Assembly (NCBI GenBank): GCA_900553905.1
Contig: USFL01000121.1
Location: 1 to 5,489 of the forward strand
Direction of reading: 5' to 3'
From: an uncultured Eubacteriales bacterium
GTDB taxonomy: Bacteria; Bacillota; Clostridia; Christensenellales; Aristaeellaceae
DNA: 5,489 nt
The translations under genes were made by a program, and so were the position numbers. Shown here one piece after another: positions 1 to 4,849 of this stretch. Each line of letters begins with the position of its first letter. Within the stretch, counting starts at the first letter, position 1. The notes beneath the pieces are model-generated. The model ran no database searches, was not told the origin of the DNA, and saw nothing but the letters and a program-made list of their open reading frames with translations.

Positions 1-45
1 GGGGAGCTCAGAAACATGAAGTCAATGAAAAAGTGAATTTGAAAA
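1..45. other. Left-edge non-coding stretch
   Basis: This AT-richer stretch lies beyond the terminator of the leftmost minus-strand gene. It contains only a seven-codon ATG-to-TGA run without a ribosome binding site. I see no gene, promoter or repeat that can be supported. Its left part may belong to the spacer of the next gene outside the window. Confidence 0.5.
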
Positions 46-72
46 GCGCGGACCGCATGTGCGGTCCGCGCC
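41..72 (-). terminator. Intrinsic terminator after the DUF3298-like gene
   Basis: Positions 46-57 (GCGCGGACCGCA) and 60-71 are perfect reverse complements. This gives an 11-12 bp GC-rich stem with a very small loop. Read on the minus strand, the stem is followed at once by TTTT (45-42) and then an AT-rich tail. It lies 13 nt past the TAA of the 85-834 gene, so it most likely ends the minus-strand transcript of the small exported-protein genes. Confidence 0.9.
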
Positions 73-84
73 AGTCTTTGTTTG

Positions 85-834
85 TTAGAGCTCCTTGACG
101 GCGCTGAGCAGCTCCGCCGGAGCGAAGGGAAAGTGCAGAATGCCGGCAATCTCGCCCGCGATTTCCCCGGACTGAATAAAGAACACCACGTTTCCGTCCC
201 CATCCAGATAAAAGTCCGATTCGGGGCTGAACGCGCCGGTCAACTGCTCCTTCGTCAGCCCATCCAGATAGTCGCCGTCGGCGTTCTGGCTGTCGCGCTC
301 CACGATGCGCCAGATCAGCTCATAGGCCAGCTGTTCGGCCACGCTCTGTCCATCGCTGAGCTCGTTCCCCTCCTCCTCCAGCCCCAGCACCTGCGAAAGG
401 CTCACGGGTTGGCCGGCATAGAGACCGTCACGCGCGAAGGTATCGGCGGAAATGCTCACATTCTCCCCGCCTCCTCCCAGTGTGGTGGAGGTGAGAACCA
501 CGCTCACGTACCGGCTGGAATCATGCGTCACCTCAAAGTCGATGGATGCGTCCAGCGGCTCCGTCAGGTTCTGCATATCCTGCGCCATGGCCTGATAATA
601 GGCGTTGATGGCCTTGTCGGCGTCCGTCCAGGCGTCAAACTGGGGATACCGGTAGCGAAGGGTAGCGCTTTCCATCACGCCATCCGCCTGCCAGACGTGT
701 TCGCCGGTCAGGGCGTCCGCCAGGGGCAGCACATCGGCGGGCGTGGGGGCCTGCGTACCGGCCTCCATGGCAAGCGCGGCCGCGCACGCCAGCGTAAGGA
801 ACAGCGTCAGGCACAGCGCAGCCGCTCTTTTCAT
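85..834 (-). CDS. Exported DUF4163/DUF3298 (RsiV/PdaC-like) domain protein, 249 aa
   Basis: This predicted secreted protein has an N-terminal signal peptide (MKR, hydrophobic residues 4-20, likely cleavage after Ala-Leu-Ala at 22). The rest resembles the DUF4163 plus DUF3298 pair found in the extracellular part of the anti-sigma factor RsiV and in the deacetylase PdaC. Supporting pieces are YPQFDAW with an AIN helix start (63-77), the strand region followed by LGGGGEN (119-125, where family members often have GGAHG), DTFARDGLYAGQPVSLSQVLG (about 131-151, cut here for length) and the closing FYLDGDGNVVFF strand with FPFAPAELL (208-243). The pair is thought to bind cell-wall material or lysozyme in RsiV, but no function is proven for stand-alone versions. 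It has no membrane anchor, no anti-sigma segment and no sigma gene beside it, and the mature part has no cysteine. AAAGGAG at 844-850 sits 9 nt before the ATG. Only 18 nt separate it from the upstream gene, so it is the second gene of a tight pair. Confidence 0.85.
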   Translation of the reverse strand: MKRAAALCLTLFLTLACAAALAMEAGTQAPTPADVLPLADALTGEHVWQADGVMESATLRYRYPQFDAWTDADKAINAYYQAMAQDMQNLTEPLDASIDFEVTHDSSRYVSVVLTSTTLGGGGENVSISADTFARDGLYAGQPVSLSQVLGLEEEGNELSDGQSVAEQLAYELIWRIVERDSQNADGDYLDGLTKEQLTGAFSPESDFYLDGDGNVVFFIQSGEIAGEIAGILHFPFAPAELLSAVKEL

Positions 835-843
835 GGTAAAACG

Positions 844-850
844 CTCCTTT
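844..850 (-). promoter_or_regulatory. Ribosome binding site of the DUF3298-like gene
   Basis: The minus strand reads AAAGGAG, 9 nt before the ATG at 834. It lies wholly in the 18-nt gap after the TAA (853-855) of the preceding gene. This fixes the start and supports translation from a shared mRNA. Confidence 0.85.
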
Positions 851-852
851 GC

Positions 853-1899
853 TTAGCCCTGGTACAGCTCGTTGGCCACAAAGCTGTTTTCCAGATACGA
901 GGTGTACATGCTGTACTGGTTCATCAGCGAGGTCAGGAAGCGCAGCTGCGCCTGGTAGATGTAGCGGTCGGTCACGATGTAGACCTCAAAGACGTAGTAG
1001 CCGTCCTCGGTGGTGTAGGCCACGGTGCCGTACTGGGATTCCTCGTTGATGGTCGAACTGCTACCCGTGATGCCGTTGGCGATGATGCCCACGTAATCGG
1101 TCAGGTTGGCGCCGTTGGTGTTGTCGATGCGCTTGGCCATGAAGCTGGCGCTGCCATCGGGCAGCTCGGCGGATACGCCGTCATCGCTCTCCACCAGCAG
1201 ATCGTCGGTGAACACAGCGGGGTAGAGCAGCGTGAAGCCCAGATGGCTCTCGTACTCCACGGCGATCTGATCGAAGTAGCCCTGCATGGCATCCTCCAGG
1301 GACAGGTCGGTGCCCACGGAGTAACCCATCAGGCGGAAGCCGTTGAGCGCGGTGGAATCGCTCTGGAAGGTGAATACCGCGCGCTCCAGCCACTGGATGT
1401 TGCTGTAGTCAGCTTCGGTCATCTCGCGCATGGGCTTGTCCGCCAGGTAGATCTCGCCGATGATCTGCACGGTGGTGTTGTCGGCGCCGGGATTCACCGT
1501 GACGGGATGGAAGCCGATGAAGCCGTTGACGTCGTCGGTCATCACCACGGGCTCCAGCTGGGGCAGCTGCGCGGCAAAGATCTTGCCCAGCAACTCGGCC
1601 TGGGCGTTGGTATCGTTGATCATGTCAGCGGTGACGCCCACCTCCGCGCCATAGGTCTGGCCCACCTTGAAGAACGCGTCGGTAAAGGAAACGGTCAGCA
1701 CCCCATCCGCTCCGGGAACGGATTCGGGCGCGTTGGGAGAGTATTGCGAGGCCGCGCATACCAGGTCCATCAGGGGGGTCAGGGCCTCAAAGTCTGCCAT
1801 GTCCTGAGCTCCTTCGGCCAGGGCGCCGGCGCCCGCCGTCAGCGCGAGGCACAGCGCCGCAACCAGAGAGATCACCTTCCGTACGGTGCGATTGATCAT
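853..1899 (-). CDS. Exported protein of unknown function, 348 aa
   Basis: I do not recognise a named family. A signal peptide is clear: Arg/Lys-rich start (MINRTVRK), hydrophobic 9-27, likely cleavage after Ala-Leu-Ala at 28. The mature part is acidic, with one cysteine (Cys48). It seems to have two halves, about 30-200 (mixed alpha/beta, containing EVGVTADM and GFIGFHPVTVNPG) and about 213-348. The second half opens with ESHLGFTLLYP and alternates beta strands with a final helix. That layout recalls the PsbP/Mog1-like fold of many exported Firmicutes proteins, but this is inference. The chosen start is the ATG at 1899, because GGAGGAGG lies 8 nt upstream. An in-frame ATG at 1926 would add nine residues, put that site inside the gene and spoil the signal peptide. 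It follows the reductase-like gene by 81 nt and precedes the DUF3298-like gene by 18 nt, so a common envelope role with the latter is plausible but untested. Confidence 0.8.
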   Translation of the reverse strand: MINRTVRKVISLVAALCLALTAGAGALAEGAQDMADFEALTPLMDLVCAASQYSPNAPESVPGADGVLTVSFTDAFFKVGQTYGAEVGVTADMINDTNAQAELLGKIFAAQLPQLEPVVMTDDVNGFIGFHPVTVNPGADNTTVQIIGEIYLADKPMREMTEADYSNIQWLERAVFTFQSDSTALNGFRLMGYSVGTDLSLEDAMQGYFDQIAVEYESHLGFTLLYPAVFTDDLLVESDDGVSAELPDGSASFMAKRIDNTNGANLTDYVGIIANGITGSSSTINEESQYGTVAYTTEDGYYVFEVYIVTDRYIYQAQLRFLTSLMNQYSMYTSYLENSFVANELYQG

Positions 1900-1980
1900 G
1901 TTGTCATCCTCCTCCATGTGATGCAAATCGGCTTTGTTCGCCGGTTCGGTACGTTCATATAACGCGCCGGCATGGATGTT
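1900..1980. other. 81-bp spacer between the reductase-like gene and the exported-protein pair
   Basis: The gap contains no convincing terminator and no convincing sigma-A promoter on the minus strand. A 6-bp hairpin (TGGATG/CATCCA, 1973-1987, loop of three) overlaps the stop codon of the reductase-like gene, but no T-tract follows it. A TATATG at 1956-1961 lacks a matching -35. Read-through from the reductase-like gene is therefore possible, making a three-gene transcript ending at 46-71. This is inference from what is missing. Confidence 0.45.
1907..1914 (-). promoter_or_regulatory. Strong ribosome binding site deciding the start at 1899
   Basis: The minus strand reads GGAGGAGG about 8 nt before the ATG at 1899. 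The longer reading from the ATG at 1926 would translate through it. This is the main reason for the 348-residue call. Confidence 0.8.
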
Positions 1981-2835
1981 TCATCCACGTTTCGCAATAT
2001 ATTCCGCGGCGCTGATGGCGGCGATGTTGCCCTCGCCTACGGCCTTGGGCACCTGCAGGGGCTTGCCGGTGCAGTCGCCCGCCGCAAAAACGCCTGGAAT
2101 ATTGGTTCGCATCCCCCGGTCCACGGGGATGTAGCCGCCCTCGGTCCGAAGGTCCGCCAGCAGCATGGACAGCGGCATCGCCGCCCGGAAAATAAAAATG
2201 CCGTCATAGCGCCGTTCGCCCTTGTCGGTGTGCAGCACCAGCGCCTCGCCGTCCCGCGAGATGGCGCGCGGCTTTTCCTCCACGGGGCGAATGCGCGCAT
2301 CCAGCCCGGCGGTATCGTGCGCCTTCAGCCGGTAGTAATCCAGCTCCGCCGCCAGCCCGGCCAGAAAGGCGCTTTCCTCCACGCCCTGCGGCGAACCGCT
2401 CAGCACCGCGATGCGCCTGCCGCGGTAGAACATGCCGTCGCACGTGGCGCAGTAGCTGACCCCCTGCCCCAGCTGCTCCTCCTCGCCCGGCAGAAGCGCG
2501 GGGCGTGCGGCTCCCATGGCCAGCAGCACCGTTTTGGCTTCCATCACGTCGTTTTCCACCAGCAGCATAAAGCCGTTTTCCGTGGGCATGATCTGCCGCA
2601 CCAGCCCAGCCCGCTCCTGCGCGCCAAGCTCGAGGGCCTGGCTGCGGAAGCTCTCCAGCATTTGCTCGCCGGAGGCATGCGGCATGCCGGGGTAGTTGTC
2701 GATGCGCTCCGCCGCGCGCAGCAGTCCCGCGTCGCCTGCGGGCGCGATCACCGTCGCCGAAAGGCCGCGCATGCGCGCCGTCATGGCGCAGGACCATCCT
2801 GCCGGACCCTTTCCCACGATTGCGATGTCCGTCAT
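1981..2835 (-). CDS. Thioredoxin-reductase-like FAD disulfide oxidoreductase with degenerate NADPH site, 284 aa
   Basis: This cytoplasmic flavoprotein of the low-molecular-weight thioredoxin reductase family would pass electrons through FAD and a disulfide to a thioredoxin-like partner. Seen in order are the N-terminal FAD dinucleotide motif GKGPAG (8-13), RIDNYPGMP (44-52), the redox centre C129-A-T-C132-D-G, and the C-terminal FAD motif GVFAAGDC (248-255) followed by PKAVGEGNIAA. The middle domain is unusual. Where NADPH enzymes carry GGG(D/N)SAxEEA it has LSGSPQGVEESAF (145-157), and the HRRxxxR motif is absent (DYYRLKAHD instead). At 284 residues it is shorter than the usual 305-320. This fits the clostridial group that includes ferredoxin-linked (FFTR-type) reductases, but use of NADH or another donor is equally open. 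The chosen start is the ATG at 2835, with GGGAGG at 2841-2846. An upstream ATG at 2910 lies inside the -35 of the predicted promoter. No thioredoxin gene adjoins it. Confidence 0.88.
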   Translation of the reverse strand: MTDIAIVGKGPAGWSCAMTARMRGLSATVIAPAGDAGLLRAAERIDNYPGMPHASGEQMLESFRSQALELGAQERAGLVRQIMPTENGFMLLVENDVMEAKTVLLAMGAARPALLPGEEEQLGQGVSYCATCDGMFYRGRRIAVLSGSPQGVEESAFLAGLAAELDYYRLKAHDTAGLDARIRPVEEKPRAISRDGEALVLHTDKGERRYDGIFIFRAAMPLSMLLADLRTEGGYIPVDRGMRTNIPGVFAAGDCTGKPLQVPKAVGEGNIAAISAAEYIAKRG

Positions 2836-2840
2836 TTCAA

Positions 2841-2846
2841 CCTCCC
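2841..2846 (-). promoter_or_regulatory. Ribosome binding site of the reductase-like gene
   Basis: The minus strand reads GGGAGG 5 nt before the ATG at 2835. The following MTDIAIVGKGPAG begins exactly as FAD-dependent reductases do. This rules out the start 25 codons further upstream. Confidence 0.8.
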
Positions 2847-2881
2847 GTGGCGTGGAACATACCGATACCACACCTTGATAA

Positions 2882-2910
2882 AGTATATCAAAATCATTAC
2901 TAAAATACAA
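2882..2910 (-). promoter_or_regulatory. Sigma-A-type promoter of the reductase-like gene
   Basis: On the minus strand, TTGTAT (2910-2905) and TATACT (2887-2882) are 17 bp apart. A TG one base before the -10 makes it an extended -10 promoter. Transcription would start near 2875, giving a leader of about 40 nt. That leader could form a weak 7-bp stem (2868-2874 with 2849-2855, one G-U pair, loop of 12). The region is clearly AT-rich compared with the coding DNA around it. Confidence 0.7.
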
Positions 2911-2924
2911 GGCTTTTCAAGCGA

Positions 2925-2944
2925 TTATAACAAATGTGTTACAA
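2925..2944. promoter_or_regulatory. Imperfect 8-4-8 inverted repeat, candidate operator
   Basis: TTATAACA (2925-2932) and TGTTACAA (2937-2944) pair at seven of eight positions around a 4-bp spacer. The repeat lies about 15 bp upstream of the predicted -35 of the reductase-like gene. It also overlaps a perfect TATAAT on the minus strand (2929-2924) that lacks a good -35. The geometry loosely resembles the Rex consensus TTGTTAA-N4-TTAACAA, but the arms differ, so the regulator is unknown. Confidence 0.35.
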
Positions 2945-2960
2945 AATTCTATTCCTCCTA

Positions 2961-3000
2961 TAAAACAGCCGGCCGCCCCCTGCGCAGGGACGGCCGGCCT
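2961..3000 (-). terminator. Intrinsic terminator of the 508-residue exported-protein gene
   Basis: GCCGGCCG (2968-2975) pairs with CGGCCGGC (2991-2998). The inner CCCTGCGCAGGG can extend the stem with a small bulge. On the minus strand the stem is followed by TGTTTTA. It starts about 17 nt after the TAA at 3018-3020. It separates this gene from the reductase-like gene, which has its own promoter. Confidence 0.85.
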
Positions 3001-3017
3001 TCTATGCGTCATTTTCC

Positions 3018-4544
3018 TTATTCCAGCGAGCTGAACAGCAGCAGCTCAAAGCAGGGATAGCTTTCGGAATCCTCTTCCTCGCCTTCCACGCCTGTGCTCA
3101 ACGACATGCCCGCACAGGTGCCGTACATCATCACCCGTTCATCCACCTGGAAATTGGGCCTTTCGTCGGTGGTGACAAGGATGATGTTGCTGTATTCGCC
3201 GCTCTTGCGGTTAAGCGCCATGCGGACGACATACATATCCCCGCTTTCGCCGATGTCCACGATGTAGGCCTTGTAATCCATGATGCGGCCCTCGTAGCCC
3301 TCCATCTTGTCGATCAGCTGACTGTAGGAAGGCGAGATGGCCTGCTTGTTAAGATAGTCCATCATGTCCTCGTCCGTCCATACGCGGTTGAAGGAGAAGG
3401 TGAACCGCCGATCCGCCAGTTCCTTTTTGCTGAACACCAGCACCGCCTCGTAGCTGCCCTCTTCCTCCACGTCCAGGGTGACGGTGAACTTGCCGGCGCT
3501 GGTGACCTTCTTGCTCGCCACATCCTCTCCGTTCAGGAACACCTGGATGGAGGCGCTGGGCTCGGCGGTTCCGGCGATCTCCACCTCGTCCTCCGTCACG
3601 GTATCGCCGGGCTTGGAGGTGAAATTGACGGTGAGCAGCGTGCGCTGGTAGGTAACCGGATAGGCGAGCTCCGCCACCTCCTCGCCCTGGTATTCGCCGG
3701 TGATGGTGATGAGGAACACGCCCTCCCTGGGCAGGCTGATGGGCAGCGCGAATTTTTCATTTTTTCCCACCGTGACCTCCGTCACAATGGGCTCGGGATA
3801 GCTCAATCCCATCACCACGGCGGTCAGGCTCACGCCCTCGGCCGCAGTGCCCTCGATTTCAAATTCCTGATCGTTGGTTTCGGTGGGAGGTTCATCCGAA
3901 ATGAGGATGCGGGCGCTGGCCTTGGGCGGGAGGGGCAGCACCTCCACAAAGGTAAAGGTCTCCCAGATTTTGTTGAGGTTGGTATTGTCCTTCTCGGTGG
4001 TGGAACGGCCATAGATCTGCATGTCAAAGTCGATCTCGTAGCCGTTGCGGATGGTGCGGCGCATAAAGCCGCGATAAAGGATTTCGCCGTTGTCGCGCCG
4101 GGTGTAGCGCAGCACCAGGAAGCGGCCGTTATCGGTGTTTTTCCATTCGGAGGTGGTAAACTCGTACCCCTCGTATTCGTTCTTGGGATAGTGGCTGGTG
4201 CGGTAGACGCCGCGCACGTCGCTGGTCTGCTCGTTGACATCGAAGATGGAGGCGGACTGCTCGTTCTGCACGGCACGCAGCTCAAAGCATGCGTCCCCCT
4301 CCTCCGTCCAGGCCTGCAAAAGCACGCCGCGGGCCAGAAAATCATTGGACGCTATTTCCATGGAGGAGCCGCGCGCCTCCAGCCAGTCGGCATAATCCGC
4401 CAGGTTATCCGGCGTGAGCACGATGTAGCCCTCCGGCATTTCCATGGTGGCGTAAAGCTGGTCAAACACATAGGTTTCCGCCAGAGCGGGCGCGCATGCC
4501 AGCAGCAGCAAAAGCAACAAAAGACACGGAATTGCTTTGCGCAT
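3018..4544 (-). CDS. Exported modular protein with two Ig-like domains and a C-terminal OB-like domain, 508 aa
   Basis: This secreted protein has no recognised specific function. The signal peptide is MRK, then eight consecutive leucines within 8-15, with likely cleavage after Ala-Leu-Ala at 22. Residues 23-200 form an alpha/beta N-terminal domain (LYATMEMPEGY start, WETFTFVE end) similar in layout to PsbP-like or DUF1795-like exported domains. Residues about 210-300 and 303-386 are two bacterial Ig-like modules, marked by the parallel motifs FEIEGTAAEGVSL (228-240) and VEIAGTAEPSASIQVFLNG (321-339). Residues about 405-508 look like the OB-like domain often carried by Firmicutes exported proteins (YSQLIDKMEGYEGRI, then strands to ERVMMYGTCAG and YPCFELLLF). 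The start at 4544 has AGAAGGA at 4554-4560, 9 nt upstream. The in-frame ATG at 4580 has no such site and would push charged residues ahead of the signal peptide. The gene has its own promoter and terminator and is divergent from gltB. A surface adhesion or scaffold role is only a guess. Confidence 0.82.
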   Translation of the reverse strand: MRKAIPCLLLLLLLLACAPALAETYVFDQLYATMEMPEGYIVLTPDNLADYADWLEARGSSMEIASNDFLARGVLLQAWTEEGDACFELRAVQNEQSASIFDVNEQTSDVRGVYRTSHYPKNEYEGYEFTTSEWKNTDNGRFLVLRYTRRDNGEILYRGFMRRTIRNGYEIDFDMQIYGRSTTEKDNTNLNKIWETFTFVEVLPLPPKASARILISDEPPTETNDQEFEIEGTAAEGVSLTAVVMGLSYPEPIVTEVTVGKNEKFALPISLPREGVFLITITGEYQGEEVAELAYPVTYQRTLLTVNFTSKPGDTVTEDEVEIAGTAEPSASIQVFLNGEDVASKKVTSAGKFTVTLDVEEEGSYEAVLVFSKKELADRRFTFSFNRVWTDEDMMDYLNKQAISPSYSQLIDKMEGYEGRIMDYKAYIVDIGESGDMYVVRMALNRKSGEYSNIILVTTDERPNFQVDERVMMYGTCAGMSLSTGVEGEEEDSESYPCFELLLFSSLE

Positions 4545-4553
4545 GATGTCACA

Positions 4554-4560
4554 TCCTTCT
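4554..4560 (-). promoter_or_regulatory. Ribosome binding site of the 508-residue gene
   Basis: The minus strand reads AGAAGGA, 9 nt before the ATG at 4544. The space between is part of the perfect short palindrome GATGTCACATC (4545-4555). Confidence 0.7.
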
Positions 4561-4585
4561 TCAATCCTTTTGCGGCGCATGGCGG

Positions 4586-4601
4586 GCCGGGAAAGCCCGG
4601 C
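4586..4601 (-). promoter_or_regulatory. Stem-loop in the 5' leader of the 508-residue gene
   Basis: GCCGGG (4586-4591) and CCCGGC (4596-4601) form a perfect 6-bp GC stem with a 4-nt loop in the roughly 79-nt leader. No T-tract follows on the minus strand, so it is not a terminator. It might stabilise the mRNA, but a role is not shown. Confidence 0.4.
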
Positions 4602-4629
4602 GCAGTGTCACAGGCAAACCGTATGTTTT

Positions 4630-4658
4630 ATTGTAACATAAAGCGCCCATGCAGGCAA
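4630..4658 (-). promoter_or_regulatory. Sigma-A-type promoter of the 508-residue gene
   Basis: On the minus strand, TTGCCT (4658-4653) and TACAAT (4635-4630) are 17 bp apart, with an extended -10 TG. Transcription would begin near 4623. A perfect inverted repeat TATGTT-N7-AACATA (4622-4640) covers the -10 and the start point and could be an operator. Confidence 0.7.
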
Positions 4659-4718
4659 CCGACCGCAGGGGACATTTTACATTTTGACCCGCCGCGTTGT
4701 ATTTCCTTTGTACCGGGC

Positions 4719-4747
4719 TTGCCATGGGAATAACGGACCGGTATAAT
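4719..4747 (+). promoter_or_regulatory. Sigma-A-type promoter of gltB
   Basis: TTGCCA (4719-4724, five of six consensus bases) and a perfect TATAAT (4742-4747) are exactly 17 bp apart. This is the best promoter in the window. Transcription should start at about 4753-4755, leaving a leader of about 96 nt before the gltB ATG. The 6-bp inverted repeat TACCGG (4711-4716) and CCGGTA (4738-4743) brackets the spacer and touches the -10. Confidence 0.85.
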
Positions 4748-4753
4748 GGGCAT

Positions 4754-4793
4754 GTGCTCAAAGACGAGTTTCGTTTTTGAGCGCGTTTTTTTT
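4754..4793 (+). terminator. Leader terminator (candidate attenuator) between the gltB promoter and gltB
   Basis: GTGCTCAAAGACGA (4754-4767) pairs with TCGTTTTTGAGCGC (4771-4784) over 14 bp, with two G-U pairs and a 3-nt loop. One G and then eight Ts (4786-4793) follow. It has all the parts of a rho-independent terminator on the plus strand. It begins at the predicted transcription start, so terminated RNA would be only about 40 nt. No plus-strand gene lies just upstream that it could serve. It most likely acts on transcription into gltB, by attenuation or promoter-proximal termination. What would relieve it is not visible. Confidence 0.8.
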
Positions 4794-4802
4794 AGTATTT
4801 TT

Positions 4803-4827
4803 CGCCGGAGCGCCGCCGCCTCCGGCG
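4803..4827 (+). promoter_or_regulatory. GC-rich stem-loop just upstream of the gltB ribosome binding site
   Basis: CGCCGGAG (4803-4810) and CTCCGGCG (4820-4827) form a perfect 8-bp stem with a 9-nt loop. It ends 7 nt before AGGAGG. No T-tract follows, so it is not a terminator. It could affect ribosome access or mRNA life, or take part in an alternative fold with the leader terminator. This is inference. Confidence 0.5.
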
Positions 4828-4834
4828 TCGGAAC

Positions 4835-4840
4835 AGGAGG
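4835..4840 (+). promoter_or_regulatory. Ribosome binding site of gltB
   Basis: A perfect AGGAGG lies 9 nt before the ATG at 4850. It favours this start over the in-frame ATGs at codons 6 and 14, which have no comparable site. Confidence 0.85.
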
Positions 4841-4849
4841 ACTGACGAT

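Larger units (their letters stand above)
4545..4849. other. Divergent intergenic region with two promoters
   Basis: This 305-bp spacer holds the leftward promoter (4630-4658) and the rightward gltB promoter (4719-4747), about 60 bp apart. Between them is a tandem ACATTTT repeat (4672-4685) and the TTGTA-containing stretch 4697-4712, which might bind a regulator. The 7-mer TGTCACA occurs twice in the leftward leader (4547-4553 and 4606-4612). No small protein gene is convincing here. Confidence 0.6.

Noticed and set aside
82..1962. A 626-codon plus-strand open frame over the two small exported-protein genes
   Set aside because: It is antisense to two genes that have signal peptides, good ribosome binding sites and a shared terminator. 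Its translation is rich in His, Gly and Gln without any domain. Long antisense frames are common in GC-rich DNA.
1973..1987. Hairpin at the stop codon of the reductase-like gene as a terminator
   Set aside because: The stem is only 6 bp and the minus-strand sequence after it is GC-rich, with no T-tract.
1972..3060. A 362-codon plus-strand open frame
   Set aside because: It lies opposite the reductase-like gene and runs through that gene's promoter and the terminator of the 508-residue gene. The reductase frame carries unmistakable FAD and CATC motifs.
4475..4544. Lipoprotein signal (LLAC) in the 508-residue protein
   Set aside because: The cysteine at 17 is preceded by Leu-Leu-Ala, which has Leu at the second lipobox position, an atypical residue. 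Ala-Leu-Ala at 20-22 gives a better ordinary cleavage site. Not fully excluded.
4545..4580. Longer start for the 508-residue gene at 4580
   Set aside because: It would add twelve mostly charged residues before the signal peptide and place the AGAAGGA site inside the coding region.
4622..4640. GlnR/TnrA operator near gltB
   Set aside because: The TGT and ACA elements are 15 bp end to end rather than the 17 bp of the consensus, and the repeat overlaps the other gene's promoter, not that of gltB.
4191..4733. A 180-codon plus-strand open frame
   Set aside because: It is opposite the signal peptide region of the 508-residue gene and runs through the divergent promoter region up to the -10-proximal part of gltB. 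No ribosome binding site or domain is seen.
4561..4761. A 66-codon minus-strand frame in the divergent spacer
   Set aside because: It covers both promoters and the leader of the 508-residue gene and has no convincing ribosome binding site or recognisable protein character.
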